Shown: positions 1 to 8,447 of the stretch, in pieces
How the letters are laid out: each line of letters starts with the position of its first letter
Numbering within the stretch: the first letter of the stretch is position 1
Assembly (NCBI GenBank): GCA_019240475.1
Contig: JAFAYI010000029.1
Location: 124,001 to 188,000, forward strand
Direction of reading: 5' to 3'
DNA from: Acidobacteriaceae bacterium
Lineage (GTDB): Bacteria; Acidobacteriota; Terriglobia; Bryobacterales; Bryobacteraceae
Length of the DNA stretch: 64,000 nt
Made by a program: the position numbers and the translations under genes
The notes under the pieces: generated by a model
The model's input: only the letters and a program-made list of their open reading frames with translations
Database searches by the model: none
What the model was told of the DNA's origin: nothing

Positions 1-509
1 AGCGCCTTGGCGATGCCGAAATCGAGGACCTTCACCTGGTATTGGCGGTCGATGCGGAGATTGCCGGGTTTCAGGTCGCCATGTATGACGCCGGAGAATT
101 GGCGGGCGCCGATGACGGTATTGAAAGCGCGCAGATTGTCGAGCATCTCGCAGAGCTCGCGAGCGACATGCGCGGCGAAGTGATAGGTGACTTGCCTGCG
201 GCTCATCATGGCGGAGAGATCTTCGCCATCGATGAATTCCATTTCGATGAACAGATCGGGGCCGAGATCGCCATAATTGTGAACCGCGACTACGCGCCGA
301 TCGAGGCCGCTCAAGCGCTTTTGCAGCTCGGCGCCGAGCCGTTCGGCGTCCAAGATGTCCTGGTCCTCGGGGTCGGCGCCTTTGCGAATGATCTTCAAGG
401 CGACGTCGCGGCCCGATTGGGATTCACGCGCGAGGAAGACATCGCCCATCGCGCCTCGGCCGATGGAGCGGACGATTCGATAAGAGCCGTAGCTATCGCC
501 GGGGTTCAC
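1..509 (-). CDS. Ser/Thr protein kinase (3' end outside window)
   Basis: N-terminal 169 residues of a Hanks-type Ser/Thr kinase; the gene runs off the left edge. Visible motifs are the glycine-rich loop GRGAMGDVF, the VALK lysine, catalytic HGDLKPGN (HGD replaces the usual HRD) and DFGIAKA. The chosen GTG start overlaps the PP2C stop as GTGA, so kinase and phosphatase are translationally coupled. It is the last visible gene of the operon FHA - small membrane peptide - PP2C - kinase, and should act as the opposing partner of the phosphatase. Substrates cannot be read from the sequence; any membrane segment or sensor would lie in the missing C-terminus. Confidence 0.93.
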   Translation of the reverse strand, partial: MNPGDSYGSYRIVRSIGRGAMGDVFLARESQSGRDVALKIIRKGADPEDQDILDAERLGAELQKRLSGLDRRVVAVHNYGDLGPDLFIEMEFIDGEDLSAMMSRRQVTYHFAAHVARELCEMLDNLRAFNTVIGARQFSGVIHGDLKPGNLRIDRQYQVKVLDFGIAKA

Positions 510-2125
510 GGCTCGCCGCCTACCTGTATGGAGATGAGTCGGACCTTGGGACGCTCATCGGGCTTGCCGGCGAGAGTAAACGAATTTCGCAGAACCAAGT
601 TGTCATCGGCGGCTGGAACCCAAAGCGCTTCGGCGCCGTTGGCGGAGAAAATGTTCGCGGCGATGAAGGGATGGGCGTTAGGACGAACCAGAATGCCGGG
701 CCGCAGGGAAGCAGGGGCGGCGCCGTTGTGGAGGATCAAATTGTGTTCGATGGCCGGCGCGGCGGCAGCGTCGAGCAGGATGCCGGGGCCGAGATTGTCA
801 TGGATGTAGCAGGCGAAGACGGCGCCTTTCGAGTCGCCGCTGAAGGCGATGCCGGCCTCGCGGGCGGAAAGTATTTCGTCGTTCGCCAGGACCACATTAC
901 TATTGTGGATGCGAACGGCGACGCCTCCGCCACGAATGGAGAAGCCCTCCACGCGGGCGCGGTGGAGATTACCGGCCGAGATAGAGCCGTTCAGGATGAC
1001 GTCGCGAGGTTGTTGCGCGGTGAGGTTGACGCCTTCGGCCAGGTTGAAGGATTCGGAATACATGCCGGCGGCGACCGAAACGGTGTCGCCCGGGCGTGCT
1101 TGGGCGAGAGCAGCGGCGATAGAGCCCGGGGCTGCGACGGCGAGGATGCGAACGGGATGGGCGGGCTTTTCGGGAGCGCGTAATTTTTCGATTGAGAACA
1201 GGAGCAGCACTCCGAGAACAGCGCCGTACGCGAGACAAGCGGGCGCCGAGCGATACCAGGCATGGGCAAGCGGCGCGGCGGCAGGCGTTAAGCGATCCGT
1301 CGTTTCCCCGGCCGCATACGATTTTTCGACTGGAGCGTCGCTTCGGCGCTTGCGTGAACGTTTGCCGAAGGAGGAGGCGAAACCAGAGCCTTCGACCACA
1401 ACAGCGGAAATGTTGTCATGCCCGACTTGGCTGGCCGCGGAGATCAGTTTACGGACAGCAAGCTGGGGGTTGCCTGCGTTCTGCTCGACTATTCGGAGAA
1501 TATCGCCGGAAGGAAGCGCATCGCTCAAACCGTCGCTGCAGAGCAGCAGCGCCGCGGCGGCTTCGAAGGGGAAGCTGACGATCTCGATGAAGTCCGGGTC
1601 GTCGGGGGCACGCTGCTCGGAGCCGACGTCGCGAAATACCTCGTTGCGGCGAGGATGTTGCATGGCGTCGGTTTCGCTCAGCTCGCCGCTGTCTTCGCGT
1701 TCGCCGACGGGGGAGTGATCGTGCGTCATCTTTTCGATCGCGCCGCGCTTGATGCGGTAAAGGCGCGAATCGCCCACATGGCCGACCGTCACTTGATCGT
1801 CTTCGACAATGGCGGCAGTCAGCACGCAGGCCATACCGTGCCATTCCGGGTTCTGGCGAGCGGCATCATAGATGGCGTTATTGGCTAGCGCAATGGCTTC
1901 GCGGAGACGTTGCTCCGGGCTCCCGGTCTGGCGCTCGAGGCGGCTGCGAATGCGCTCCACCGCAATTTCAGCGGCGTGCTCGCCGGCTTCGTGGCCGCCC
2001 ATGCCATCGGCCACCAGGAAGAGACCGCGCCGGGAATCGGAATAGACGCGATCTTCATTGTTGCCGCGAACGCGGCCCTGGTCGCTCAAAGCAGCCGACG
2101 AAAAGGGCGGGGCAAACGGAGGCAT
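506..2125 (-). CDS. PP2C-family phosphatase with transmembrane helix and C-terminal beta-helix
   Basis: 539 residues. The N-terminal ~250 residues are a PP2C/Stp phosphatase: GNNEDR near residue 22, VADGMGGHEAGEHAA near 38, VGHVGDSRLYRI, SDGLSDAL and GHDNISAVVV supply the usual metal-binding aspartates. A proline/alanine linker and one hydrophobic helix (AYGAVLGVLLLF, about residue 300) follow. The last ~210 residues are imperfect right-handed beta-helix (NosD/PbH1-like) turns such as GIAFSGDSKGAVFACYIHDN. Bacterial Stp phosphatases usually stop after the catalytic domain or a short tail, so the helix domain is unusual. The single helix would put the catalytic domain in the cytoplasm and the beta-helix outside it (inferred). 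Confidence 0.9.
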   Translation of the reverse strand: MPPFAPPFSSAALSDQGRVRGNNEDRVYSDSRRGLFLVADGMGGHEAGEHAAEIAVERIRSRLERQTGSPEQRLREAIALANNAIYDAARQNPEWHGMACVLTAAIVEDDQVTVGHVGDSRLYRIKRGAIEKMTHDHSPVGEREDSGELSETDAMQHPRRNEVFRDVGSEQRAPDDPDFIEIVSFPFEAAAALLLCSDGLSDALPSGDILRIVEQNAGNPQLAVRKLISAASQVGHDNISAVVVEGSGFASSFGKRSRKRRSDAPVEKSYAAGETTDRLTPAAAPLAHAWYRSAPACLAYGAVLGVLLLFSIEKLRAPEKPAHPVRILAVAAPGSIAAALAQARPGDTVSVAAGMYSESFNLAEGVNLTAQQPRDVILNGSISAGNLHRARVEGFSIRGGGVAVRIHNSNVVLANDEILSAREAGIAFSGDSKGAVFACYIHDNLGPGILLDAAAAPAIEHNLILHNGAAPASLRPGILVRPNAHPFIAANIFSANGAEALWVPAADDNLVLRNSFTLAGKPDERPKVRLISIQVGGEP

Positions 2126-2128
2126 TCG

Positions 2129-2221
2129 CTAGTCCTTCTTGCGAGCAAAAAACACGGTGAGGGCGGCAAGCACGAGCAGTGCGATAAGAAAAGCGTAGCG
2201 CGCCGCGTGAAGGCGCGTCAT
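2129..2221 (-). CDS. 30-residue single-pass membrane peptide
   Basis: A short ORF between the FHA and PP2C genes. Its ATG overlaps the FHA stop as ATGA, and its TAG stop lies 3 bp before the PP2C ATG. The product starts MTRLHAARYAF, has a hydrophobic stretch LIALLVLAALTVFF and ends ARKKD: one membrane helix with a positively charged tail. No family is recognised. The tight spacing on both sides suggests it is translated with the operon, as a small membrane partner or simply a coupling peptide. Confidence 0.6.
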   Translation of the reverse strand: MTRLHAARYAFLIALLVLAALTVFFARKKD

Positions 2222-3084
2222 CGTTGCTTGACTGCCTTGAACTCGATGAACAGGACGCCGGCCAATCCGATACGCGCTTTGTTGGGGAGCGGCATCTCGA
2301 TGTTCGCGTCCACCGCGACGCCGTCGTTCTGTTGAATACTCGGCGGAACGCGCTTGCCGTCCACGGTGGTGCCCAGGGTGCTCAGATCTTTGATGAACCA
2401 TTTGCCGGTTTGCGGATCGCGGCGGATTTGCAGATGCTCGCGCGAAACGTCTTTCTTAGCTTTCAGCTTGAGATCCACCCAGTGGTCCGGCGAGCCGCGA
2501 CCGATCTTCAACAGATCCTTGGTTACTTGGAAGGTATGCGCGCCGGAATCGTCTTCATAGGAGAGGTCCGCGTACACGATTCCCTCGGCGCGGCGAGTGT
2601 CGATGTCGCCGGAGCGTTGAGTCAAGGTGGTGACGGTCTGGCCGTCGGCGCGACGCTTGGTGACTCGCTCGGTGAGGGCGCCGACCTTGTCTTCCGATTC
2701 GGAAGCGACGGGGAATGAAGAATGGATAACCAAGGGGTTCTCACGCGCGTCTTCGTCGGCGTTTTCATGAAATTCGATGGACCAATCGCCGAGGATTTCG
2801 TAGCGTTTTCTACGCTTCTTCGAAGCTGCGAGCGGGAGAGTCAGCTTCGAATTGGAGGCCTTGTTGAGAGCCGAAAGCTTCTCGCCGAGGGCGCTAACGG
2901 CCTCCTCTCGCATGCGCTGTTCGAGAGGGCGGAGGCGCTCAAGATCGTCGATGTAGAGATAGACGTCATAGACGCTCGGCACCAGATTGCTGTAGTAGGT
3001 CGGAGAAAGGCCGGCCTCCATTTCTTCCAGGATGAAGTTGACTATTTCTTCGGGCGTGACGCGGACGGTCTCTTGCTGCGGCAT
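2218..3084 (-). CDS. FHA-domain protein
   Basis: 288 residues from the ATG at 3084. That start is preferred over an upstream ATG at 3150 because the intervening 22 residues look non-coding and AGATCAGG lies just before it. The N-terminus (TPEEIVNFILEEMEAGLSPTYYSNLVPSVYDVYLY) resembles the DUF3662-like region of FhaA-type proteins. The C-terminal FHA fold shows LLKIGRGS, VSREHLQI and DLSTLGTTVDG; the Ser, Arg and His that contact phosphothreonine are kept, while the frequent Asn of the last loop is Leu. First gene of the kinase/phosphatase operon, it probably binds phosphothreonine made by the kinase. Confidence 0.88.
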   Translation of the reverse strand: MPQQETVRVTPEEIVNFILEEMEAGLSPTYYSNLVPSVYDVYLYIDDLERLRPLEQRMREEAVSALGEKLSALNKASNSKLTLPLAASKKRRKRYEILGDWSIEFHENADEDARENPLVIHSSFPVASESEDKVGALTERVTKRRADGQTVTTLTQRSGDIDTRRAEGIVYADLSYEDDSGAHTFQVTKDLLKIGRGSPDHWVDLKLKAKKDVSREHLQIRRDPQTGKWFIKDLSTLGTTVDGKRVPPSIQQNDGVAVDANIEMPLPNKARIGLAGVLFIEFKAVKQR

Positions 3085-3176
3085 TTCAGTACCTGATCTT
3101 AGTAGACCGCATAAAGAAGGCGGCCGAAATAAACGGAGCACGACAGGCAACCAGCTATGTTCGTATAGAGTCGAAG

Positions 3177-3794
3177 GTGTACACCCCTGAGCAGTTTCAA
3201 GAGCGCGACCCGGAAGTCTTGAAGAACTTCATGGAGCGGTATAACTTCGCGACGCTGGTTACGCAAGCGAAGGGCGAGATGACGGCGTCGCACATTCCCT
3301 TTATTTTGGACCGGAGCGCGGGGGCGTTCGGTTCGCTGCTCGGTCATATCGCGCGAAAAAACGGGCAGTTGGAACACTTGCGCGCGGGAAGCGAAGCACT
3401 GGTGATTTTTCAAGGACCACATTCGTACATTTCGCCGCGGTGGTATGCGACTCAACGAACGGTTCCGACGTGGAATTATGCCGTGATTCACGCATATGGC
3501 CGGCCGAAGATGCTGGGCGAAGCGGAGATGGTGGAACTGCTGCGAAAGCTGGTGGCGCAGCACGAGGGCGACGCGCCGCCGGGCTGGAGTTTCACGGCCG
3601 AGCAGCCTTGGATTCAGCCGATGCTTGGCGAGATCAGCGGATTCGAGATACCAATCACGAAGATCGAGGGCAAGTTCAAGTTAAACCAGAACCGAAGCGC
3701 GGCAGACCGGAAAGGCGTCGTCGAAGCTCTGGAGGAGAGCGACGATGCTATGCAAAGGGAAGTAGCTGCGTTGATGCGGAATCGCGAGGCGTAG
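3177..3794 (+). CDS. PaiB-like FMN-binding protein
   Basis: 205 residues, GTG start. The sequence matches the PaiB/FMN-binding negative regulator family: MYTPEQFQERDPEVLKNFM at the N-terminus, SHIPFILDR, then the conserved WNYAVIHAYG. These proteins have a split-barrel flavin-binding fold. In Bacillus PaiB was described as a repressor of sporulation and protease genes, but there is no recognisable DNA-binding helix here and the role in this organism is unknown. It is divergent from the FHA operon with a 92-bp gap that probably holds both promoters. Confidence 0.85.
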   Translation: MYTPEQFQERDPEVLKNFMERYNFATLVTQAKGEMTASHIPFILDRSAGAFGSLLGHIARKNGQLEHLRAGSEALVIFQGPHSYISPRWYATQRTVPTWNYAVIHAYGRPKMLGEAEMVELLRKLVAQHEGDAPPGWSFTAEQPWIQPMLGEISGFEIPITKIEGKFKLNQNRSAADRKGVVEALEESDDAMQREVAALMRNREA

Positions 3795-3816
3795 CTAAGA
3801 TAACGGGAAGGGAACA

Positions 3817-5400
3817 ATGGGTGACGCACCGAGCGGCAAGCCTCCGATCGGATTCTTCAGTTACGTCCGCCGCGAGGATCAATATGAAAACGAGGTTCTG
3901 TCAAGAATTCGCGAGCGGTTAAGCGGCGAGGTGGGGCTGCAGACGGGCCGCTCATTCGAAATCTTCCAGGATCGGAACGAGATCAAATGGGGGCAGCAGT
4001 GGAAGCTGCGTATCAAAGATTCACTGGATACGAGCACGTTTCTGATTCCGGTGCTGACGCCTGGATTCTTCCACAGTCCGGCGTGCCGCGAGGAGGTGGA
4101 AATCTTTCTGGCGCGTGAGGAGGAGCTTGGCCGGGGCGATCTGATCCTTCCAATTTATTACGTCGATATTCCGGAACTAAGACGCGAAGAAGCGCAGGCA
4201 AAGGATAAGCTTCTGTCGATCTTCGCAGCGCGGCAGTATGTGGATTGGCGCGACTTACGGTTTGAATCTCCTACGTCTCCTCAAGTAGGAAAGACGCTGG
4301 CGAACATGGCTCGTCAAATTCGTGATGTGCTTCAGGAGACGGGTGGCGCCGCTCCCGCGGCGCCGAAGCCAGCGTCGAAAGCCGACATAGCACCGGTGAG
4401 CGCATCACAGCCGGGTGCGACGGCCAAGAGCGAAGGGACCGCGCGATTCGAGCCGCCCACGCTTATCGTCGATGCGATGCATCGAGGCGATCACGTTTCC
4501 ATCGCCGAGGCCGTAAAGGCAGCGAACCCCGGAAGCCGCATTTTGATACGTGCCGGACTGTATCGCGAGAGTATCGTGATCGATAGGCCGCTCGAAATCA
4601 TCGGCGATGGGAGACCGGGGGATGTGAAGATCGTCGGCAGCGAAACCCATGCTATTACGTTTAAAGCCAACATCGGCCGGATCTCGAACCTGACAATCTT
4701 CCAAGAGAGTAAGGACGACTACAACGCGGTGTACATCTCACAAGGGCGGCTGGACCTGCAAGAGTGTGACATATCCAGCAAGAGCTTAGCTTGCATTGGA
4801 ATTTATGGCAATGCGGATCCCCGAATCCGCAACAACCGGATTCATTCGGCAGCTCAAGGCGGTGTTCTAATCTGCGAACAGGCAAGCGGCACATTGGAGG
4901 ATAACGAGATTTACGAAAATGCGCTCTCCGGAGTAGAAGTCAGAGATAGTGCCGGACCCACATTGCGGCGCAACCGGGTACACGACAACAAGCAGTCGGG
5001 GCTACTCTTCGCGGGTAACGCGCAAGGTCTCCTCGAGGATAGTGACATTTACGGAAATGGTTACTCGGGGATTCAGATTTCGGGCGCAGATCCTGTCATT
5101 CGAAGAAATAAAATTCACGATCAGGTATTCAGCGGAATCAGCATTTACAATTCTGGCAAGGGATTGCTAGATGAGAACGAAATTTTTGCTAACAGAAATG
5201 CGGGAATTCAAGTTCGTGAAGCCGGCGATCCGATGGTCCGTAATAACCGAATCAACAGAAATGCGAAGGCGGGGATTAACGTCCTAAAAGATGGCCGGGG
5301 AACGTTCGAGAGAAACAATCTCAAAGAGAACGGCGGCGGCCCGTGGCAAATCGACGAAGCGTCGCTTCCGCTCATCAAGCGCGCCCACAATATCGAATAA
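3817..5400 (+). CDS. TIR-domain protein with C-terminal right-handed beta-helix
   Basis: 527 residues. Residues ~10-165 form a TIR domain: IGFFSYVRREDQ (strand A), IFQDRNEIKWGQQW, STFLIPVLTPGFFHSPACREEVEIFL. Glu93 of CREE sits where NADase TIR domains carry their catalytic glutamate. An Ala/Pro linker to about residue 215 is followed by ~300 residues of regular ~23-residue beta-helix turns with the pattern IRNNRIH...GGVLI / LEDNEIYEN..SGVEV. No signal peptide or membrane helix is seen, so it is probably cytoplasmic. The helix may serve as ligand-binding or oligomerisation module controlling the TIR domain (inferred). Next to the FHA/PP2C/kinase operon, whose PP2C also carries a beta-helix. 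Confidence 0.88.
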   Translation: MGDAPSGKPPIGFFSYVRREDQYENEVLSRIRERLSGEVGLQTGRSFEIFQDRNEIKWGQQWKLRIKDSLDTSTFLIPVLTPGFFHSPACREEVEIFLAREEELGRGDLILPIYYVDIPELRREEAQAKDKLLSIFAARQYVDWRDLRFESPTSPQVGKTLANMARQIRDVLQETGGAAPAAPKPASKADIAPVSASQPGATAKSEGTARFEPPTLIVDAMHRGDHVSIAEAVKAANPGSRILIRAGLYRESIVIDRPLEIIGDGRPGDVKIVGSETHAITFKANIGRISNLTIFQESKDDYNAVYISQGRLDLQECDISSKSLACIGIYGNADPRIRNNRIHSAAQGGVLICEQASGTLEDNEIYENALSGVEVRDSAGPTLRRNRVHDNKQSGLLFAGNAQGLLEDSDIYGNGYSGIQISGADPVIRRNKIHDQVFSGISIYNSGKGLLDENEIFANRNAGIQVREAGDPMVRNNRINRNAKAGINVLKDGRGTFERNNLKENGGGPWQIDEASLPLIKRAHNIE

Positions 5401-5423
5401 GAGTTCGTGCACAATGAACAGTG

Positions 5424-8402
5424 ATGATTCGAACCCGATCACTGTTCCTCTTACTGATAGCAGGAAGCATCTCGCCGGGGTTTGGGGCGTGGGCGCAGAA
5501 TATCGGCAATGAAGAGTTCGCGCGCGATCCGAAGCAAGCGCTCGATGAGAGCTACACGCAGCGAATCAAGAAGTACACCACCGACCCGCATCTGAATTCG
5601 CCGCTCACCGAATATTTGCCTGCTTCGAAGACCGTGCCGACGCCCGAGAAAGTGCTGGGCGATATCGCGGGAGCGCCCGACATGCTTCCGTATGCGGAAG
5701 ACGTGTACAAGTACTTCCGCATGCTGGAGGCGAGCAGCCCCCGCGTGAAAGTGATCACGATCGGGCATTCGGAAGAGGGCAGGGAAATGATCGCCGCCGC
5801 GATTGCCGACGAATCGCTGCTCGGGCGCGTGAAGGAGAACCAAGCGCGATTGGCAAAGCTGGGAGACCCGCGCACTATCGGGATGAACGATAGGACCGCG
5901 GAGGAGCTGGTGGCGCAATCGTTCCCGATTTACTACATCACCGGCACGATTCATTCGCCCGAGACGGGCGCGCCGACGGCGCTGATGGAACTGGCGTACC
6001 GGCTGGTGGTCGATAACTCTCCGTATATTCAATTCATTCGCACGCACATGGTGACGCTCATCACGCCGGTCGTGGAAGTTGACGGGCGCGATCGAATGGT
6101 GGACGTATACAAGTGGCACAAGGCGCATCCGGGGCAAAATTGGCCGAGGCTGGTGTATTGGGGCCACTATGTGGCGCACGATAATAATCGCGATGCGATG
6201 GGCATGACGCTGAACCTGACCAGGAATGTGTTGAACACGTATCTGGATTGGCACGCGCAGGTGCTGCACGATTTGCACGAATCCGTCCCGTTTCTTTACG
6301 ACAACACCGTTGGCGATGGGCCATATAACGCGTGGATCGATCCTATGCTGGCTGACGAATGGGCGATGCTCGGGTGGCACAACGTGCAACAGATGCAGGA
6401 TTTCGGGATGCCGGGCGCGTTCACTCACGGGAACTTCGATACGTGGAGCCCGGGTTACCTGATGTTTCTGGCCGGGCTGCACAATGGCATCAGCCGCCTG
6501 TATGAAACGTTCGGCAACGGCGGAGCGGATACGGAGAAGCGCATCCTGACGCCGGATGAATATTCGCGAACGTGGTACCGGCAGAACCCGCCGTATCCGA
6601 CCGTGGAATGGTCGCAGCGCGATAACAACAACTACGAAGAGACGGCGCTGCTTTCGACGCTTTCTTACTTCGCGCGCAACACCAAACATTTTTTGAGCGA
6701 TTATTACGTGAAGAGTAAGCGATCGATTTTGAAACCGCAGGACGCGGGGCCGGCGGCCTATGTGCTTCCGGCCGACGACGGCGCGCTGAACCGGCAGATT
6801 GAGCTACTGAAGGTGCTTGCGGCACAGCATGTGGAGTTGCAGCGGCTAACGGAAGAAATTAAGGTGACGATGCCGCCGCCCGCGCATGCGCCGCACCGGG
6901 CGGATGAGAAGTCGGGCTCCGCTCCGGCGCCGCGTACGGAAACTTTCGCGGCCGGAAGTTTCGTGATTCGCATGGACCAGCCATTTTCGCGAGTAGCGGA
7001 TGCGTTGTTGGACCGGCAGTATTGGTCGCCTGACGATCCGCAAAAGCATCCGTATGACGATACGGGATGGTCGTTCGGAGATCTGTTCAACGCGAGAGCC
7101 GTGCGCGTAACGGACCATTCGATTCTCACGGCGAAGATGGAACCTGTTTCCGACGCGAGCCAGATCGGCGGTAAAGTGAGCGGCGGCGGGCCGTTCTTCG
7201 CGGTGGCGAATTCAGGTCAGATTGGTCTCGCGGCATTGGCCTATTCATTGAAAGGCGCCGGAATCGCGGTGGCCGATGAGGCGTTCGAAAACGGCGGGCG
7301 CAAGTTTCAACCCGGATCGCTGTTGATCGGGAACGTAGCGGACGCGCAGCTCAAGGCGGCGCTTCAGCCGCTCGCCCTCGATGCGTATAGCGTCGGCGCG
7401 ATGCCGAAGATTCGTACCCATCCTGCGGCGGCGCCACGCATCGCGTTCATGCACACCTGGGCCTACACGCAAACCGAGGGCTGGTGGCGCATGGCGTTCG
7501 ATAAGCTTCACGTGCCATACGACTACATCTCCACGCAAACGGCAGCGCGGGAGGCGGATTTGCGAGGGAAATACGATGTGATCGTTTTCGCGCCGGCCGG
7601 CATCTCGCCGCAGGCCATCGTTCAAGGCATGCCGATGTGGGGGAACGCGCTGCCCTGGCAGAAGACGGAGCTTACGCCGAATCTCGGAAGAATCGATTCG
7701 ACAGAAGACATGCGCCCGGGCCTTGGCGCGAGCGGGGTCGATCATCTGAAAACTTTTGTCGAGCAGGGCGGTTTGCTGATTACTTCCGAAGATACGGCGG
7801 AATTCGCTATTCAAGAAGGGCTCGCGCCAGGGGTATTCGCCGCTCCGAAAAAGAATGCGAAAGTCGTGGGCAGCGTGTTGAACGCCGTGCTCGTGGATAA
7901 GAAGGCGCCGGTTGGATACGGCTATGGATCGAATCTGCCGGTCTATAGCGAAGAGGGGTTGGCATTCACGGTAAGTAATCTCATGACGCCCCGGCAGATT
8001 CTGACAGAGAAGGATTACAAGAGGCCCACTGGCCGCGGAGGCCCGGAAGACGAAGACGCTCCGGAGGGACGGTCCGCAGAAAAGGCGGCGCCGCTGCCGT
8101 CGCCCAAAGCATGGGAGCCGACGCCGTTGAACGAAGAGCAGGCGCGCAACAATCCGTATCTCATTCCGGCCGAGTATCGGCCCGACGTTATTCTTCGCTA
8201 CTCGGAGCAGAAGGACCTGTTGGTTTCCGGGCTGCTCGAAGGCGGAGATGCAATCGCGGAGCGGGCTGTTGTTGTGGATGCGCGCCTGGGTAAAGGAAAC
8301 GTTCTGCTGTTTGCAAACAATCCCGTTTATCGAGGGGAAACCATCGGCAGCTATGCGCTGGTCTTCAACGCAATCCTGAATTTCGGGCACTTAGAGCACT
8401 GA
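5424..8402 (+). CDS. Secreted M14-family zinc peptidase
   Basis: 992 residues from the ATG at 5424 (a GTG directly upstream is also possible). A signal peptide (RTRSLFLLLIAGSISPGFGAWAQ) is followed by an M14 carboxypeptidase-like domain: HSPETG near residue 178 gives the HxxE zinc ligands, and HDLHESVPFLY is a candidate for the later zinc histidine. The C-terminal half (from ~500) contains a class-I-glutamine-amidotransferase-like or beta-sandwich region that I cannot assign precisely. Large M14-like proteins of this layout are common in Acidobacteriota and probably act on peptides or cell-wall fragments outside the cytoplasm. Monocistronic by spacing. Confidence 0.85.
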   Translation: MIRTRSLFLLLIAGSISPGFGAWAQNIGNEEFARDPKQALDESYTQRIKKYTTDPHLNSPLTEYLPASKTVPTPEKVLGDIAGAPDMLPYAEDVYKYFRMLEASSPRVKVITIGHSEEGREMIAAAIADESLLGRVKENQARLAKLGDPRTIGMNDRTAEELVAQSFPIYYITGTIHSPETGAPTALMELAYRLVVDNSPYIQFIRTHMVTLITPVVEVDGRDRMVDVYKWHKAHPGQNWPRLVYWGHYVAHDNNRDAMGMTLNLTRNVLNTYLDWHAQVLHDLHESVPFLYDNTVGDGPYNAWIDPMLADEWAMLGWHNVQQMQDFGMPGAFTHGNFDTWSPGYLMFLAGLHNGISRLYETFGNGGADTEKRILTPDEYSRTWYRQNPPYPTVEWSQRDNNNYEETALLSTLSYFARNTKHFLSDYYVKSKRSILKPQDAGPAAYVLPADDGALNRQIELLKVLAAQHVELQRLTEEIKVTMPPPAHAPHRADEKSGSAPAPRTETFAAGSFVIRMDQPFSRVADALLDRQYWSPDDPQKHPYDDTGWSFGDLFNARAVRVTDHSILTAKMEPVSDASQIGGKVSGGGPFFAVANSGQIGLAALAYSLKGAGIAVADEAFENGGRKFQPGSLLIGNVADAQLKAALQPLALDAYSVGAMPKIRTHPAAAPRIAFMHTWAYTQTEGWWRMAFDKLHVPYDYISTQTAAREADLRGKYDVIVFAPAGISPQAIVQGMPMWGNALPWQKTELTPNLGRIDSTEDMRPGLGASGVDHLKTFVEQGGLLITSEDTAEFAIQEGLAPGVFAAPKKNAKVVGSVLNAVLVDKKAPVGYGYGSNLPVYSEEGLAFTVSNLMTPRQILTEKDYKRPTGRGGPEDEDAPEGRSAEKAAPLPSPKAWEPTPLNEEQARNNPYLIPAEYRPDVILRYSEQKDLLVSGLLEGGDAIAERAVVVDARLGKGNVLLFANNPVYRGETIGSYALVFNAILNFGHLEH

Positions 8403-8447
8403 CCCGCGCACGGCTTCGATGCGCCGCGACCGGATACAATAGCTACC

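Noticed and set aside
4800..5340. Possible DNA tandem repeat or CRISPR-like array
   Set aside because: The periodicity is of ~23-residue protein turns in the TIR protein; the DNA units are diverged and there are no spacers.
5451..6689. 412-codon minus-strand ORF opposite the M14 peptidase
   Set aside because: Arg/His/Val-rich low-complexity product with no family features; the plus strand is coding.
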